Assembly: GCA_041398245.1 (NCBI GenBank)
Contig: JAWKVC010000011.1
Location: 62,001 to 126,000, forward strand
Origin: UBA7672 sp041398245
GTDB lineage: Bacteria > Pseudomonadota > Alphaproteobacteria > Caulobacterales > Hyphomonadaceae
Length of the DNA: 64,000 nucleotides
Reading direction: 5' to 3'
This document shows, piece after piece, positions 17,498 to 24,916 of this stretch. Numbering within the stretch: position 1 is the first letter of the stretch; the number at the start of each line of letters is the position of its first letter. Below the pieces are notes generated by a model. It saw only the letters and a list, made by a program, of their open reading frames with translations. It made no database searches and was not told the DNA's origin. A program made the position numbers and the translations under genes.

Positions 17498-19693
17498 ATG
17501 CGGTTGATACTGGCGGGCGTGGCGGCGGCGGCTCTGGCAACCGCCGTGGCGGCTTGCGCGACGCAGGAGGAAACACAGGTGACGACAACTCCAGTGGCGG
17601 GCCCGGCAGCGGGACCCTCGGCGGCGGCAAACCCGCTCGATCCCGATTCCAACGCGCATCTCTGGCTGGAAGAGGTGGAGGGCGATCAGGCGCTGGCGTG
17701 GGTGCGCCAGCAGAACGAGCGCTCGCTGGCGGTGCTGGAGAATGATCCGCGCTTCAAGGGCTATTATGATGCCGCGCTGACGATCGCGACCTCGAAGGAA
17801 CGCATTCCCTACGGCTCAATCCGCAAGGGACAGGTCTACAATTTCTGGCAGGACGATGCGCATGAGCGCGGCATCTGGCGGCGCACCAGCCTCGGCGATT
17901 ACGCCAGCGCAAGCCCGGCGTGGGAGACGCTGCTGGATGTCGATGCGCTGGCGAAGGCTGAAGGCGCCAACTGGGTCTACAAGGGCGTCAGCTGCCGCCC
18001 GCCGGAAAAGACCGACTGCCTCGTCTCGCTGTCGAATGGCGGCAAGGACGCGGTGCGCGTGCGCGAATTTTCGATCGCGGACGGCGCGGCGAAGGCGGGC
18101 TTTGTCGCGGGCGGGTTTGATCTTCCCGAGGCCAAGCAGGGCTTTGTGTGGGAAGGCAAGGACTCACTCCTGCTCGCGACCGACTGGGGCGGCGATACCG
18201 TCACCGAGAGCGGCTATCCTTTCGTGGTGAAGCGGCTGAAGCGCGGACAAGCGCTGTCCGACGCACAGGAGCTGTTCCGGGGCGCGAAGGAAAATGTCGG
18301 CGTGTGGCCGATGTCGCTTCAGGACGAGAACGGAAAGGAATGGTTCGGCGTCAGCCAGGCCGAGACCTTCTTCACGTCCAACACCTATGTGTTCGGCGCC
18401 GACGGCAAGGCGATGCAGCTGCCGATCCCGAAGAAGGCAACCCCGCAGGGCGTATTCGCCGACACGCTGCTGCTGACGCTGGAAGAGGACTGGGCGCCGA
18501 TGGGTCAGGGCCAGTTCGTCGCCGGCGATCTGGTCGGCTTCAACTGGAGCGGGTTCCTCGCTGACGGCAAGCTGCCGCGCGTCGAACTCGTGTTCCGGCC
18601 AACCCCGAAGCAGGCGCTGCAGGGCGTCGGCATCACCAAGAACAATGTGCTGGTCAACATTTCGGACAATGTCGCCGTGAAGGTGATGGCCTACACCAAG
18701 AGCGGCATGAACTGGACCGCGAAGGAAGTCCCGCTGCCGCCCAACGGATCGGCCGGCGTGATTTTCGCGGACAGCGAGGAAGCGACGGCGTTCCTCGGCT
18801 ATGAGGGCTATCTCTCTCCCGACACGCTCTATCAGTACGATTCAGCGTCCGGCGACGTGAAGCAGCTGCGCCAGCTGCCGGCGTGGTTCGATGCATCGCC
18901 GTACGAAGTGCATCAGCGCGAGGCGACGTCGAAGGACGGCACCAAGGTTCCGTACTTTGTGGTTCACAAGAAGGGCGTTGCGCACGACGGCTCCAATCCC
19001 ACGTTGGTCTACGGCTATGGCGGCTTCCAGGTCAGCCAGACGCCGAACTATTCCGGTACGGTCGGCAAGCTGTGGCTGGAGCAGGGCGGCGTCTATGTGA
19101 TGGCCAATATTCGCGGTGGCGGCGAGTTCGGCCCCGCCTGGCACCAGGCCGGCCTCAAGACCAAGCGGCAGGTTGTCTATGACGATTTCATCGCCGTGGC
19201 CGAGGACCTGATCGACCATGGCATCACGTCGAAGGACAAGCTCGGCGCAATGGGCGGCTCGAATGGCGGGCTCCTGATGGGCGTGATGTACACGCAGCGC
19301 CCGGACCTGTTCAAAGCCATTGTCTGTCAGGTGCCGCTGCTCGACATGCTGCGTTACAATCTGCTGCTCGCAGGCGCGTCGTGGATGGACGAGTACGGCG
19401 ATCCGGATGTGCCGGAAGAGCGGGCATGGCTTGAGAAGCTGTCGCCCTATCACAATGTCGACCCGGCGAAGACGTATCCCGAAATCTATTTCGAGACGTC
19501 GACCAAGGATGACCGGGTGCATCCGGGCCATGCGCGCAAGATGGCCAAGCGCCTCGAAGAACTGGGCAAGCCGTTCCTCTATTACGAGAACATCGATGGC
19601 GGTCATTCGGCGGCGGCGAACCAGCGCGAGGCGGCGCGGCGTTCGGCGCTGGAGTTCACCTATCTCGCGCGCAAGCTGATCGACGGCAAGTAG
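17498..19693 (+). CDS. Prolyl oligopeptidase family lipoprotein (S9A)
   Basis: A 731-residue serine peptidase. The leader MRLILAGVAAAALATAVAAC is a lipobox, so the mature protein is probably lipid-anchored in the envelope. Residues about 50-440 form the beta-propeller; the C-terminal alpha/beta hydrolase contains S588 in MGGSNGGLL, D671/D672 in TKDDRVHPGH and H703 in DGGHSAAAN. S9A enzymes cut short peptides after proline or related residues. Start ATG 17498 has GAGAGG eight bases upstream. The gene stands alone; it converges on the TetR gene with 15 bases between. Confidence 0.94.
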   Translation: MRLILAGVAAAALATAVAACATQEETQVTTTPVAGPAAGPSAAANPLDPDSNAHLWLEEVEGDQALAWVRQQNERSLAVLENDPRFKGYYDAALTIATSKERIPYGSIRKGQVYNFWQDDAHERGIWRRTSLGDYASASPAWETLLDVDALAKAEGANWVYKGVSCRPPEKTDCLVSLSNGGKDAVRVREFSIADGAAKAGFVAGGFDLPEAKQGFVWEGKDSLLLATDWGGDTVTESGYPFVVKRLKRGQALSDAQELFRGAKENVGVWPMSLQDENGKEWFGVSQAETFFTSNTYVFGADGKAMQLPIPKKATPQGVFADTLLLTLEEDWAPMGQGQFVAGDLVGFNWSGFLADGKLPRVELVFRPTPKQALQGVGITKNNVLVNISDNVAVKVMAYTKSGMNWTAKEVPLPPNGSAGVIFADSEEATAFLGYEGYLSPDTLYQYDSASGDVKQLRQLPAWFDASPYEVHQREATSKDGTKVPYFVVHKKGVAHDGSNPTLVYGYGGFQVSQTPNYSGTVGKLWLEQGGVYVMANIRGGGEFGPAWHQAGLKTKRQVVYDDFIAVAEDLIDHGITSKDKLGAMGGSNGGLLMGVMYTQRPDLFKAIVCQVPLLDMLRYNLLLAGASWMDEYGDPDVPEERAWLEKLSPYHNVDPAKTYPEIYFETSTKDDRVHPGHARKMAKRLEELGKPFLYYENIDGGHSAAANQREAARRSALEFTYLARKLIDGK

Positions 19694-19708
19694 GCGCGTT
19701 CGCGCGCC

Positions 19709-20326
19709 TCATGCCCCATCGGCCAGCTGCTGGATCACGGGGGCGAGAAGCTTCTGCAGCGTGGCGGGCGAGGTTTTCGCCAGCGGTGTCAGATGAATCA
19801 TCTGACGCATCACCTGAACGCCGGCGATCAGCGACAGGATGAGTGCGGCGCGTTCAGCTGCGTTGTCGCCCCCGAGCGCGGCGGCCAGCGTCTTCAGATG
19901 CATCTTCTCGATCTGCTTGCGGCCGATCTCGATCACGCGCGGGTTTGTGGTCGATCCCGAGCGGACCATCATCAATGAGCCGTCGAGCGGAGTGACGTCA
20001 GGGCGCGTTGTTTCGAGCACGCCAGCGGCGAGATAGGCGCCAAGTGAGTCGAGGTCCGGCATGCCCTTGCGGATCACGCTGGCGTCGGACATCGCGTCGT
20101 CGATCGCCGCTTCGAACAGACCCTCTTTTGAACCGAAATAGCGGTTGACCAGCATGGCCGTGACGCCCGCATTGGCGGCGATCTCGCGAAGGCCTGCGCC
20201 GTCATAGCCGTGCGCGGCAAACGCCTTGCGGGCGGAATTGAGGATTGCTTGTCGCGTGGCGGCGGCGTCGCGACGGCGTGGCTCTACCGGCGTTTTTGCT
20301 GGCTTCGGCTTTGCAACACGGGGCAT
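19709..20326 (-). CDS. TetR/AcrR-family repressor
   Basis: A 205-residue regulator with an N-terminal TetR helix-turn-helix (about residues 22-70; AAHGYDGAGLREIAANAGVT and NRYFGSKEGL) and a ligand-binding helical C-terminal domain. I start at ATG 20326; the longer frame would translate the operator region. It is transcribed away from an SDR reductase gene, and the 86-base gap holds two GTATAC-type palindromes, so it most likely represses both itself and the reductase. The inducer is unknown, presumably a substrate or product of the reductase. Confidence 0.93.
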   Translation of the reverse strand: MPRVAKPKPAKTPVEPRRRDAAATRQAILNSARKAFAAHGYDGAGLREIAANAGVTAMLVNRYFGSKEGLFEAAIDDAMSDASVIRKGMPDLDSLGAYLAAGVLETTRPDVTPLDGSLMMVRSGSTTNPRVIEIGRKQIEKMHLKTLAAALGGDNAAERAALILSLIAGVQVMRQMIHLTPLAKTSPATLQKLLAPVIQQLADGA

Positions 20327-20338
20327 CGGCGGACCATT

Positions 20339-20354
20339 GTATACGGTTGTAGAC
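20339..20354. promoter_or_regulatory. Operator 1, imperfect palindrome
   Basis: GTATACGGTTGTAGAC is a GTATAC-N4-GTATAC element with one mismatch, 12 bases before the TetR start codon. It matches the perfect element at 20372 and is the probable autoregulatory site. Confidence 0.75.
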
Positions 20355-20371
20355 TTGTGGGCCTCCCTGAT

Positions 20372-20387
20372 GTATACGATCGTATAC
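20372..20387. promoter_or_regulatory. Operator 2, perfect 16-bp palindrome
   Basis: GTATACGATCGTATAC is its own reverse complement. It lies 25 bases before the SDR start codon and 33 bases (about three helical turns) from operator 1. Length and symmetry suit binding of a TetR dimer. Confidence 0.8.
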
Positions 20388-20412
20388 TTATGAGGCAAGG
20401 CCGGAGACGACA

Positions 20413-21423
20413 ATGGCGGACAGGGTTCTGGTGACGGGCGGCACCGGCTATGTCGCCGGCTGGGTGATCGTCGAGCTCCTGAAGCGCGGCTATGAGGTGC
20501 GGGCGAGCGTGCGTAGTGCGGCGAAGCAGGCCGCCGTGCAGGCCATGGCCGAGACGGGCGGGGCGCCGACCGACCGGCTGTCCTTCGCGATCGCCGACCT
20601 GACGCAGGATGACGGCTGGACCGACGCCGCCGAGGGATGCCGGTATGTCCTCCATGTCGCCTCTCCGCTCGGCGCGGGCAGCGAGAAGGACAAGGATGCG
20701 CTGGTGAGGCCGGCGCGCGACGGGGCGCTGCGCGTTCTCAAGGCGGCGGTAAAGGCCGGCGCGAAAAGGGTCGTCCTGACCTCGTCCTGCGGCGCGGCGG
20801 CGCCGGTGAAGATGGGCGTCAACACCATAAGCGGCGAGGAAGTCTGGAGCGATCCCGACCGTCAGGATCCCTATCGCCGCTCCAAGACGCTGGCGGAGAG
20901 GGCGGCATGGGATTTCATGCGCGACCATGGCGGCGCAACCGAATTGGTGACCGTGTTGCCGAGCGGCGTGTTCGGGCCGATCCTGACAAAGGAGGGGCTT
21001 GGCTCCGTGCAGTTCATCCAGCGGCTGGTGGACGGCCGCATGCCGCGCATCCCCAATGTCGGGCTCAACATCATTGATGTGCGCGATCTCGCGATCGCGC
21101 ACGTGCAGGCGATGGAGGCGCCTGAAGCTGCGGGCCAGCGTCTGATCATCAATGGCGATTTCATGTGGATGAACGAGATCGCCGGACTTCTGCGCGCGCG
21201 GCTGGGCGAACGCGGCGCGAAGGTTCCAACCAGGGAATTGCCGGACTGGATCGTGAAACTCGGTTCAGGGTTCAGCCCCGCGCTGAACACGCTCAAGCCG
21301 CTACTGCGCCGCAGCCATCGCTTTTCGTCAGACAAGGCGCGGCGGCTGATCGGGCTGAAGACGCGACCCGCGGAAGAGACCGTCGTGGACTGCGCCGAGA
21401 GCCTGCTCGAAGGCGCTGCATAG
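20413..21423 (+). CDS. Extended SDR / dihydroflavonol-4-reductase-like NAD(P)-dependent reductase
   Basis: A 336-residue extended short-chain dehydrogenase. The nucleotide loop GGTGYVAGWV is at residues 9-18, and the catalytic pair appears as YRRSK with an upstream TSSCGA serine. The fold matches aldehyde and ketone reductases of the dihydroflavonol reductase group. ATG 20413 comes after GGCCGGAGACGACA. It is divergent from a TetR repressor and probably induced by a carbonyl compound the regulator senses; the natural substrate cannot be told from sequence. Confidence 0.92.
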   Translation: MADRVLVTGGTGYVAGWVIVELLKRGYEVRASVRSAAKQAAVQAMAETGGAPTDRLSFAIADLTQDDGWTDAAEGCRYVLHVASPLGAGSEKDKDALVRPARDGALRVLKAAVKAGAKRVVLTSSCGAAAPVKMGVNTISGEEVWSDPDRQDPYRRSKTLAERAAWDFMRDHGGATELVTVLPSGVFGPILTKEGLGSVQFIQRLVDGRMPRIPNVGLNIIDVRDLAIAHVQAMEAPEAAGQRLIINGDFMWMNEIAGLLRARLGERGAKVPTRELPDWIVKLGSGFSPALNTLKPLLRRSHRFSSDKARRLIGLKTRPAEETVVDCAESLLEGAA

Positions 21424-21429
21424 AACGGC

Positions 21430-23619
21430 CTAGTTTCTGAAGCGCAGCGACAGCGTGGCGTTGCGGCCCTCTTCCGGAAAGCCGTCCGTCAGGACGATGT
21501 TTTCGTCGGTCAGATTCCGCACGGCAAACAACAGCGACACGTTGGGTGAGACCGTCCAGTCGGCCGCGATGTTGAACAGCGCGTACTCTCCCGTTTCGTA
21601 GAACGTCAGCGGCGCTGCGGAGGTGACCATCCAGCGCGCGGAAGCGATTTCGATGCTGGGCGTCAGCGCGAGGCCATCGACAGGCGACAGCGACGCATAG
21701 AGGAATGCCTTGAAGTCGGGCACGCCTTGCGGCTGGAAGGCAGGGTTGGTGGGGTCGACGCCGGTGGTTGGCGGCGTCACGCCGGGCACATCGCTGACCG
21801 GAGCGATCTGGCCGTAGGAACGATCCATCCAGGTGACATTGCCGCCGACGTCGAAACCATCGACGATCGTGGCGGCCAGGGACAATTCGACGCCCGTATA
21901 TTCCGCGCTGGCGGCGTTGCGCGTCTGGTTGACCGTGCCGAACGGCGGCGCCAGTGCGACCGGGATCTGAACCAGCGCGTCCTGAAGATCGGTGTAGAAG
22001 ACCGCGCCTTCGAGCGTCACATTCGGACCGAAATCGATCGCGCCGCCGATCTCGTAGTTCGTGGCGCGTTCGGGCGCCACATCCGGATTTGGAATGGCCG
22101 CGCCAAAGCGCGCGGAGAACCGCTCGAACAGGGTCGGGAAGCGCGTGCGCGAGGACACGCTGGCATGCAGATGCATATCGCTGCTGGCATCCCACAGCAG
22201 TGCGAGCTGGCCGTTGACGGCGTCCATGTCGTTCAGCGGATAGGTAACCGGCAGGAAGGCGATGACCGGCGCCGCCGCTGTGCCGCTGCCCGAGACGCTG
22301 ACGTCTGTTGCGGATTTGAGATTGGTCCAGTCGTAGGACAGCCCGGCGACAAGATCGACGGTATCGGCAAGCGACCAGACATCCTCAAGCGCGACCGAGA
22401 AGGTCTCTTCTTCCGTGCCTTGCCACGGCTCGGCGTAGGCCGCGTTGAACGGCGCGCCGGTCGTGGGCGTGATCCGCGTGAAGCCGAACTGCCGCTCGTT
22501 GTGCTCGTCATTGCGATAATGAAAGGCGGTGCTGAGCCTGTTGCCGTCCCAGGGCTTCCATTCAAGCGTGGCGTTCGCCCCCCAGGCGGTGTCGGCATAA
22601 TAACTGTCGAAGGCGCGGGGCAGGGTCTGCGTGCTTTGTGTGGCGTCGTCGAAGGCCGACAGCAGGTTGTCGAACGTGTTGTAGTAGACGCGCCCGCGCA
22701 GCTGGAGATTGGGCGCGAGCTGCGTACGCGTGAGCAGGTAGACGCTTTCGATGTCCCAATAGGGCCAGGTCCAGTAGCGCGCATTGGCCGTATCGCTCAC
22801 GTGATAGGGCGCATTCTTCGAGCCTGACTGCTTCAGGTAGCTGATGGCGTATTCGTCGGTGGCGTTGGGCGTCCAGCCCAGCCTGGCGTTGACGCGCCAG
22901 TCATCGCTGGCGGAGTTGACGCGTTGTCCGCCATCCTCCAGCGCAGGAACAACCGGATGGAAATCTCCCGACAACGACCACGAATCGCGTTCCGTCGTTG
23001 CGCCGGACAGCTGGGCGTAGAACTGGTCTTGCCGCGTGCCCACAAGGGCGGAGACGGTGCTGCCGTTGACGTTAAGATTGGCGTCTGCCGTGAGCGAAGC
23101 GACCAATTCGGCTTCAGACGCGCGCGAAGGCTTGCGCGTGACGAGGTTCACAGCGCCGCCAAGGCTGCCCGGACCGTTGAGGACGGAAACATAGCCTTTC
23201 GAGACCTGCACCTCGGCGAGATCCGCCGTCAGGAACCGGGCGAAGTCGATACGATTGTCGGCTGGAAGGAAGACACGTACGCCGTCAATGGACAGCGTCG
23301 TCTGGAAGCGGTCGAAGCCGCGGATGAAGATGAGGCGCTCGTTGCGTGAGCCGCCGGTCGGCGCCGCATTGGCGCCGGGGATCAAGTCCATCGCTTCATC
23401 AACGCTGGTGCGGTCGAACGTGCGCATCTTCTCTCCGGACACCGTGGAGGCGCTGATGGTTTCGCCATCACTGTTGGCGATGCCGCTGTCGATTCGGCCG
23501 AGGACGAAAACGGTATCGCGATCCGTGTCGGCCTGCGCCCATGCCGCTGGCGAGGAAAGCGAAACGAATCCCGCCAGCAGGGCCGCCGCGCCGGCGCCCG
23601 TTTTCAGCATCGCCTTCAT
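21430..23619 (-). CDS. TonB-dependent receptor
   Basis: A full-length 729-residue outer-membrane receptor. A signal peptide (about 1-29, ending AAWAQ) is followed by a plug domain with SVDEAMDLIPGANAAP, LIFIRGFDRFQTTLSIDGV and GPGSLGGAVNLVTRKPS, then about 22 barrel strands ending NLTDENIVL...LSLRFRN. The RGFD and NLVTRKP phrases resemble siderophore receptors. It is followed leftwards by the SDR gene on the other strand. Upstream lie, on the same strand, a secreted companion and a PQQ-dehydrogenase, but a terminator separates them, so co-transcription is unlikely. Confidence 0.94.
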   Translation of the reverse strand: MKAMLKTGAGAAALLAGFVSLSSPAAWAQADTDRDTVFVLGRIDSGIANSDGETISASTVSGEKMRTFDRTSVDEAMDLIPGANAAPTGGSRNERLIFIRGFDRFQTTLSIDGVRVFLPADNRIDFARFLTADLAEVQVSKGYVSVLNGPGSLGGAVNLVTRKPSRASEAELVASLTADANLNVNGSTVSALVGTRQDQFYAQLSGATTERDSWSLSGDFHPVVPALEDGGQRVNSASDDWRVNARLGWTPNATDEYAISYLKQSGSKNAPYHVSDTANARYWTWPYWDIESVYLLTRTQLAPNLQLRGRVYYNTFDNLLSAFDDATQSTQTLPRAFDSYYADTAWGANATLEWKPWDGNRLSTAFHYRNDEHNERQFGFTRITPTTGAPFNAAYAEPWQGTEEETFSVALEDVWSLADTVDLVAGLSYDWTNLKSATDVSVSGSGTAAAPVIAFLPVTYPLNDMDAVNGQLALLWDASSDMHLHASVSSRTRFPTLFERFSARFGAAIPNPDVAPERATNYEIGGAIDFGPNVTLEGAVFYTDLQDALVQIPVALAPPFGTVNQTRNAASAEYTGVELSLAATIVDGFDVGGNVTWMDRSYGQIAPVSDVPGVTPPTTGVDPTNPAFQPQGVPDFKAFLYASLSPVDGLALTPSIEIASARWMVTSAAPLTFYETGEYALFNIAADWTVSPNVSLLFAVRNLTDENIVLTDGFPEEGRNATLSLRFRN

Positions 23620-23649
23620 GTGCGTTTCCCGTCCTGTCCGTCGTATCGC

Positions 23650-23701
23650 TATAGTTTTCGGGATACAGCGGTAAGGCAGCCGCTATCTTTGGTCAACTAT
23701 A
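23650..23701. promoter_or_regulatory. Nested inverted repeats upstream of the TonB receptor
   Basis: The 5' region of the receptor gene holds an outer inverted pair TATAGTT (23650-23656) / AACTATA (23695-23701) and an inner pair AGCGG (23667-23671) / CCGCT (23680-23684). Both are centred close to the same point, about 56 bases before the receptor start. It could be an operator for an iron or substrate regulator; no known consensus is matched. Confidence 0.4.
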
Positions 23702-23729
23702 ACGAATCGGACGGGTCTTTGAGACAAAG

Positions 23730-23754
23730 AAAAGAGCGCCGGAGCGAGCGGCGC
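23730..23754 (-). terminator. Terminator of the PQQ-dehydrogenase operon
   Basis: On the minus strand a 6-bp GC stem (GCGCCG/CGGCGC, 23736-23754) is followed by CTCTTTTCTTTG. It lies about 50 bases after the stop of the 23803-24852 gene and before the receptor gene. Confidence 0.7.
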
Positions 23755-23802
23755 CCTTCAGTTTGCGCTGCCGGTGATCTCGGGAGCCCCGGAGCGATTG
23801 TG

Positions 23803-24852
23803 TTACTCGCCGGACTTCGGGCTCCGTCCCTGGCGTTCGAGTTCGCGCGCGCCTTCAAGAATTCCGAGCATACCGTGATTGCCTTCGTGGCAGGCGTATT
23901 CGTAGATGCCCTCGGACGCCCAGAACTCGTATTCGCCGCCCCATGGTGCGTCCCACGTGACGGGGTCGTCGATCGTGAACTGGTAGAGCAGGCGATTGTC
24001 GGCGACGCGCGTGAAGCGTTCGGTGACCTTCACCTTGTCCGACGCGCCATAAAGTTCCTGATAGGGGTGGTAGTTGATCGTCTCCACGACCAGCGAGTTT
24101 CCATCATACCAGCCGATGGCGTCGCCACCCCACGGCCGGATGGTTTCGGATGCGGGATTGTGCTTGCCGCCGATGCGGATGATGCGGATGTCATGGATCA
24201 TCTCGACCCAGATGGCGACGGAATCGCTGCCCTGAGCGATCTGGTAGTTGTTGTTGTAGAGAACGGGGCGCATCACGGCGCCGGCCGTCGTCGGCATGAA
24301 GATGCAGCGCTCGGGGAGCCCGCGTGATTCCGGCCCGTCATTGGCGCCCGCCTCTGCGCTGAACTCGCTGGTGACGGCGACGCGGCGATTGGGGCGGGGC
24401 GGCGCGCCTTCCTTGCGCGGTGGCACGCGGCCGTCTGGCGTGGTCAAGAGCGACGAGCGCGGCTTGCCGTTGACGCGCATCACCTGCGTGCCCGGGTCGG
24501 TCCAGAAGCGGTTGTAGCCAAGGTTTGTGTTGCGGTCGGTGGGCGCGCCGACACTGGGGTCGGTGGGCGCATCGCCTGCGCGACGGTAATCCTCGGCTCG
24601 CCCCTGAACGCGTGAGGCCTGTTCCTCGGTGAGGATCAGGCTGGTGTATTCTTTGGGGCGCTCAACCGGGGTTGTGGTGGCGTTGCTCCACACGCCGGCA
24701 ATGTCTGGCTGGCCGAAACCATTCTTCGGCGGGACATACCCCTCATACGCGGGTTCGGCGTAGGCGTCGGCCGAGTAGCTGTTGACCTGCGCCAGCGCCG
24801 GCGAAGCCAAGAGGGCGAGGCCGACCGCAATCATCGAAACACGAAGTCTCAT
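23803..24852 (-). CDS. Secreted companion of the PQQ-dehydrogenase (unnamed family)
   Basis: A 349-residue protein with a signal peptide (about 1-21, ending ASPALAQ). It has no domain that I can name. Recurrent phrases are FGQPDIAGVWSNATTTP near the start, IGGKHNPAS...GDAIGWYDGNSLVVET in the middle, VTERFTRVADNRLLYQFTI, and YEYACHEGNHGM near the end. The same frame of motifs is in the protein at 60335-61348, so these are paralogues. The DIAGVWxN start and CHEGN end suggest a small-ligand or metal site, but this is inference. It is 64 bases downstream of the PQQ-dehydrogenase gene and is probably co-transcribed with it. Confidence 0.75.
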   Translation of the reverse strand: MRLRVSMIAVGLALLASPALAQVNSYSADAYAEPAYEGYVPPKNGFGQPDIAGVWSNATTTPVERPKEYTSLILTEEQASRVQGRAEDYRRAGDAPTDPSVGAPTDRNTNLGYNRFWTDPGTQVMRVNGKPRSSLLTTPDGRVPPRKEGAPPRPNRRVAVTSEFSAEAGANDGPESRGLPERCIFMPTTAGAVMRPVLYNNNYQIAQGSDSVAIWVEMIHDIRIIRIGGKHNPASETIRPWGGDAIGWYDGNSLVVETINYHPYQELYGASDKVKVTERFTRVADNRLLYQFTIDDPVTWDAPWGGEYEFWASEGIYEYACHEGNHGMLGILEGARELERQGRSPKSGE

Positions 24853-24916
24853 TGCTCTTCCTCCTGTGGGAACAAGCGCCGCGCCGCATGTTCGCGGTCG
24901 CGGCGCCCTCTCCCCG

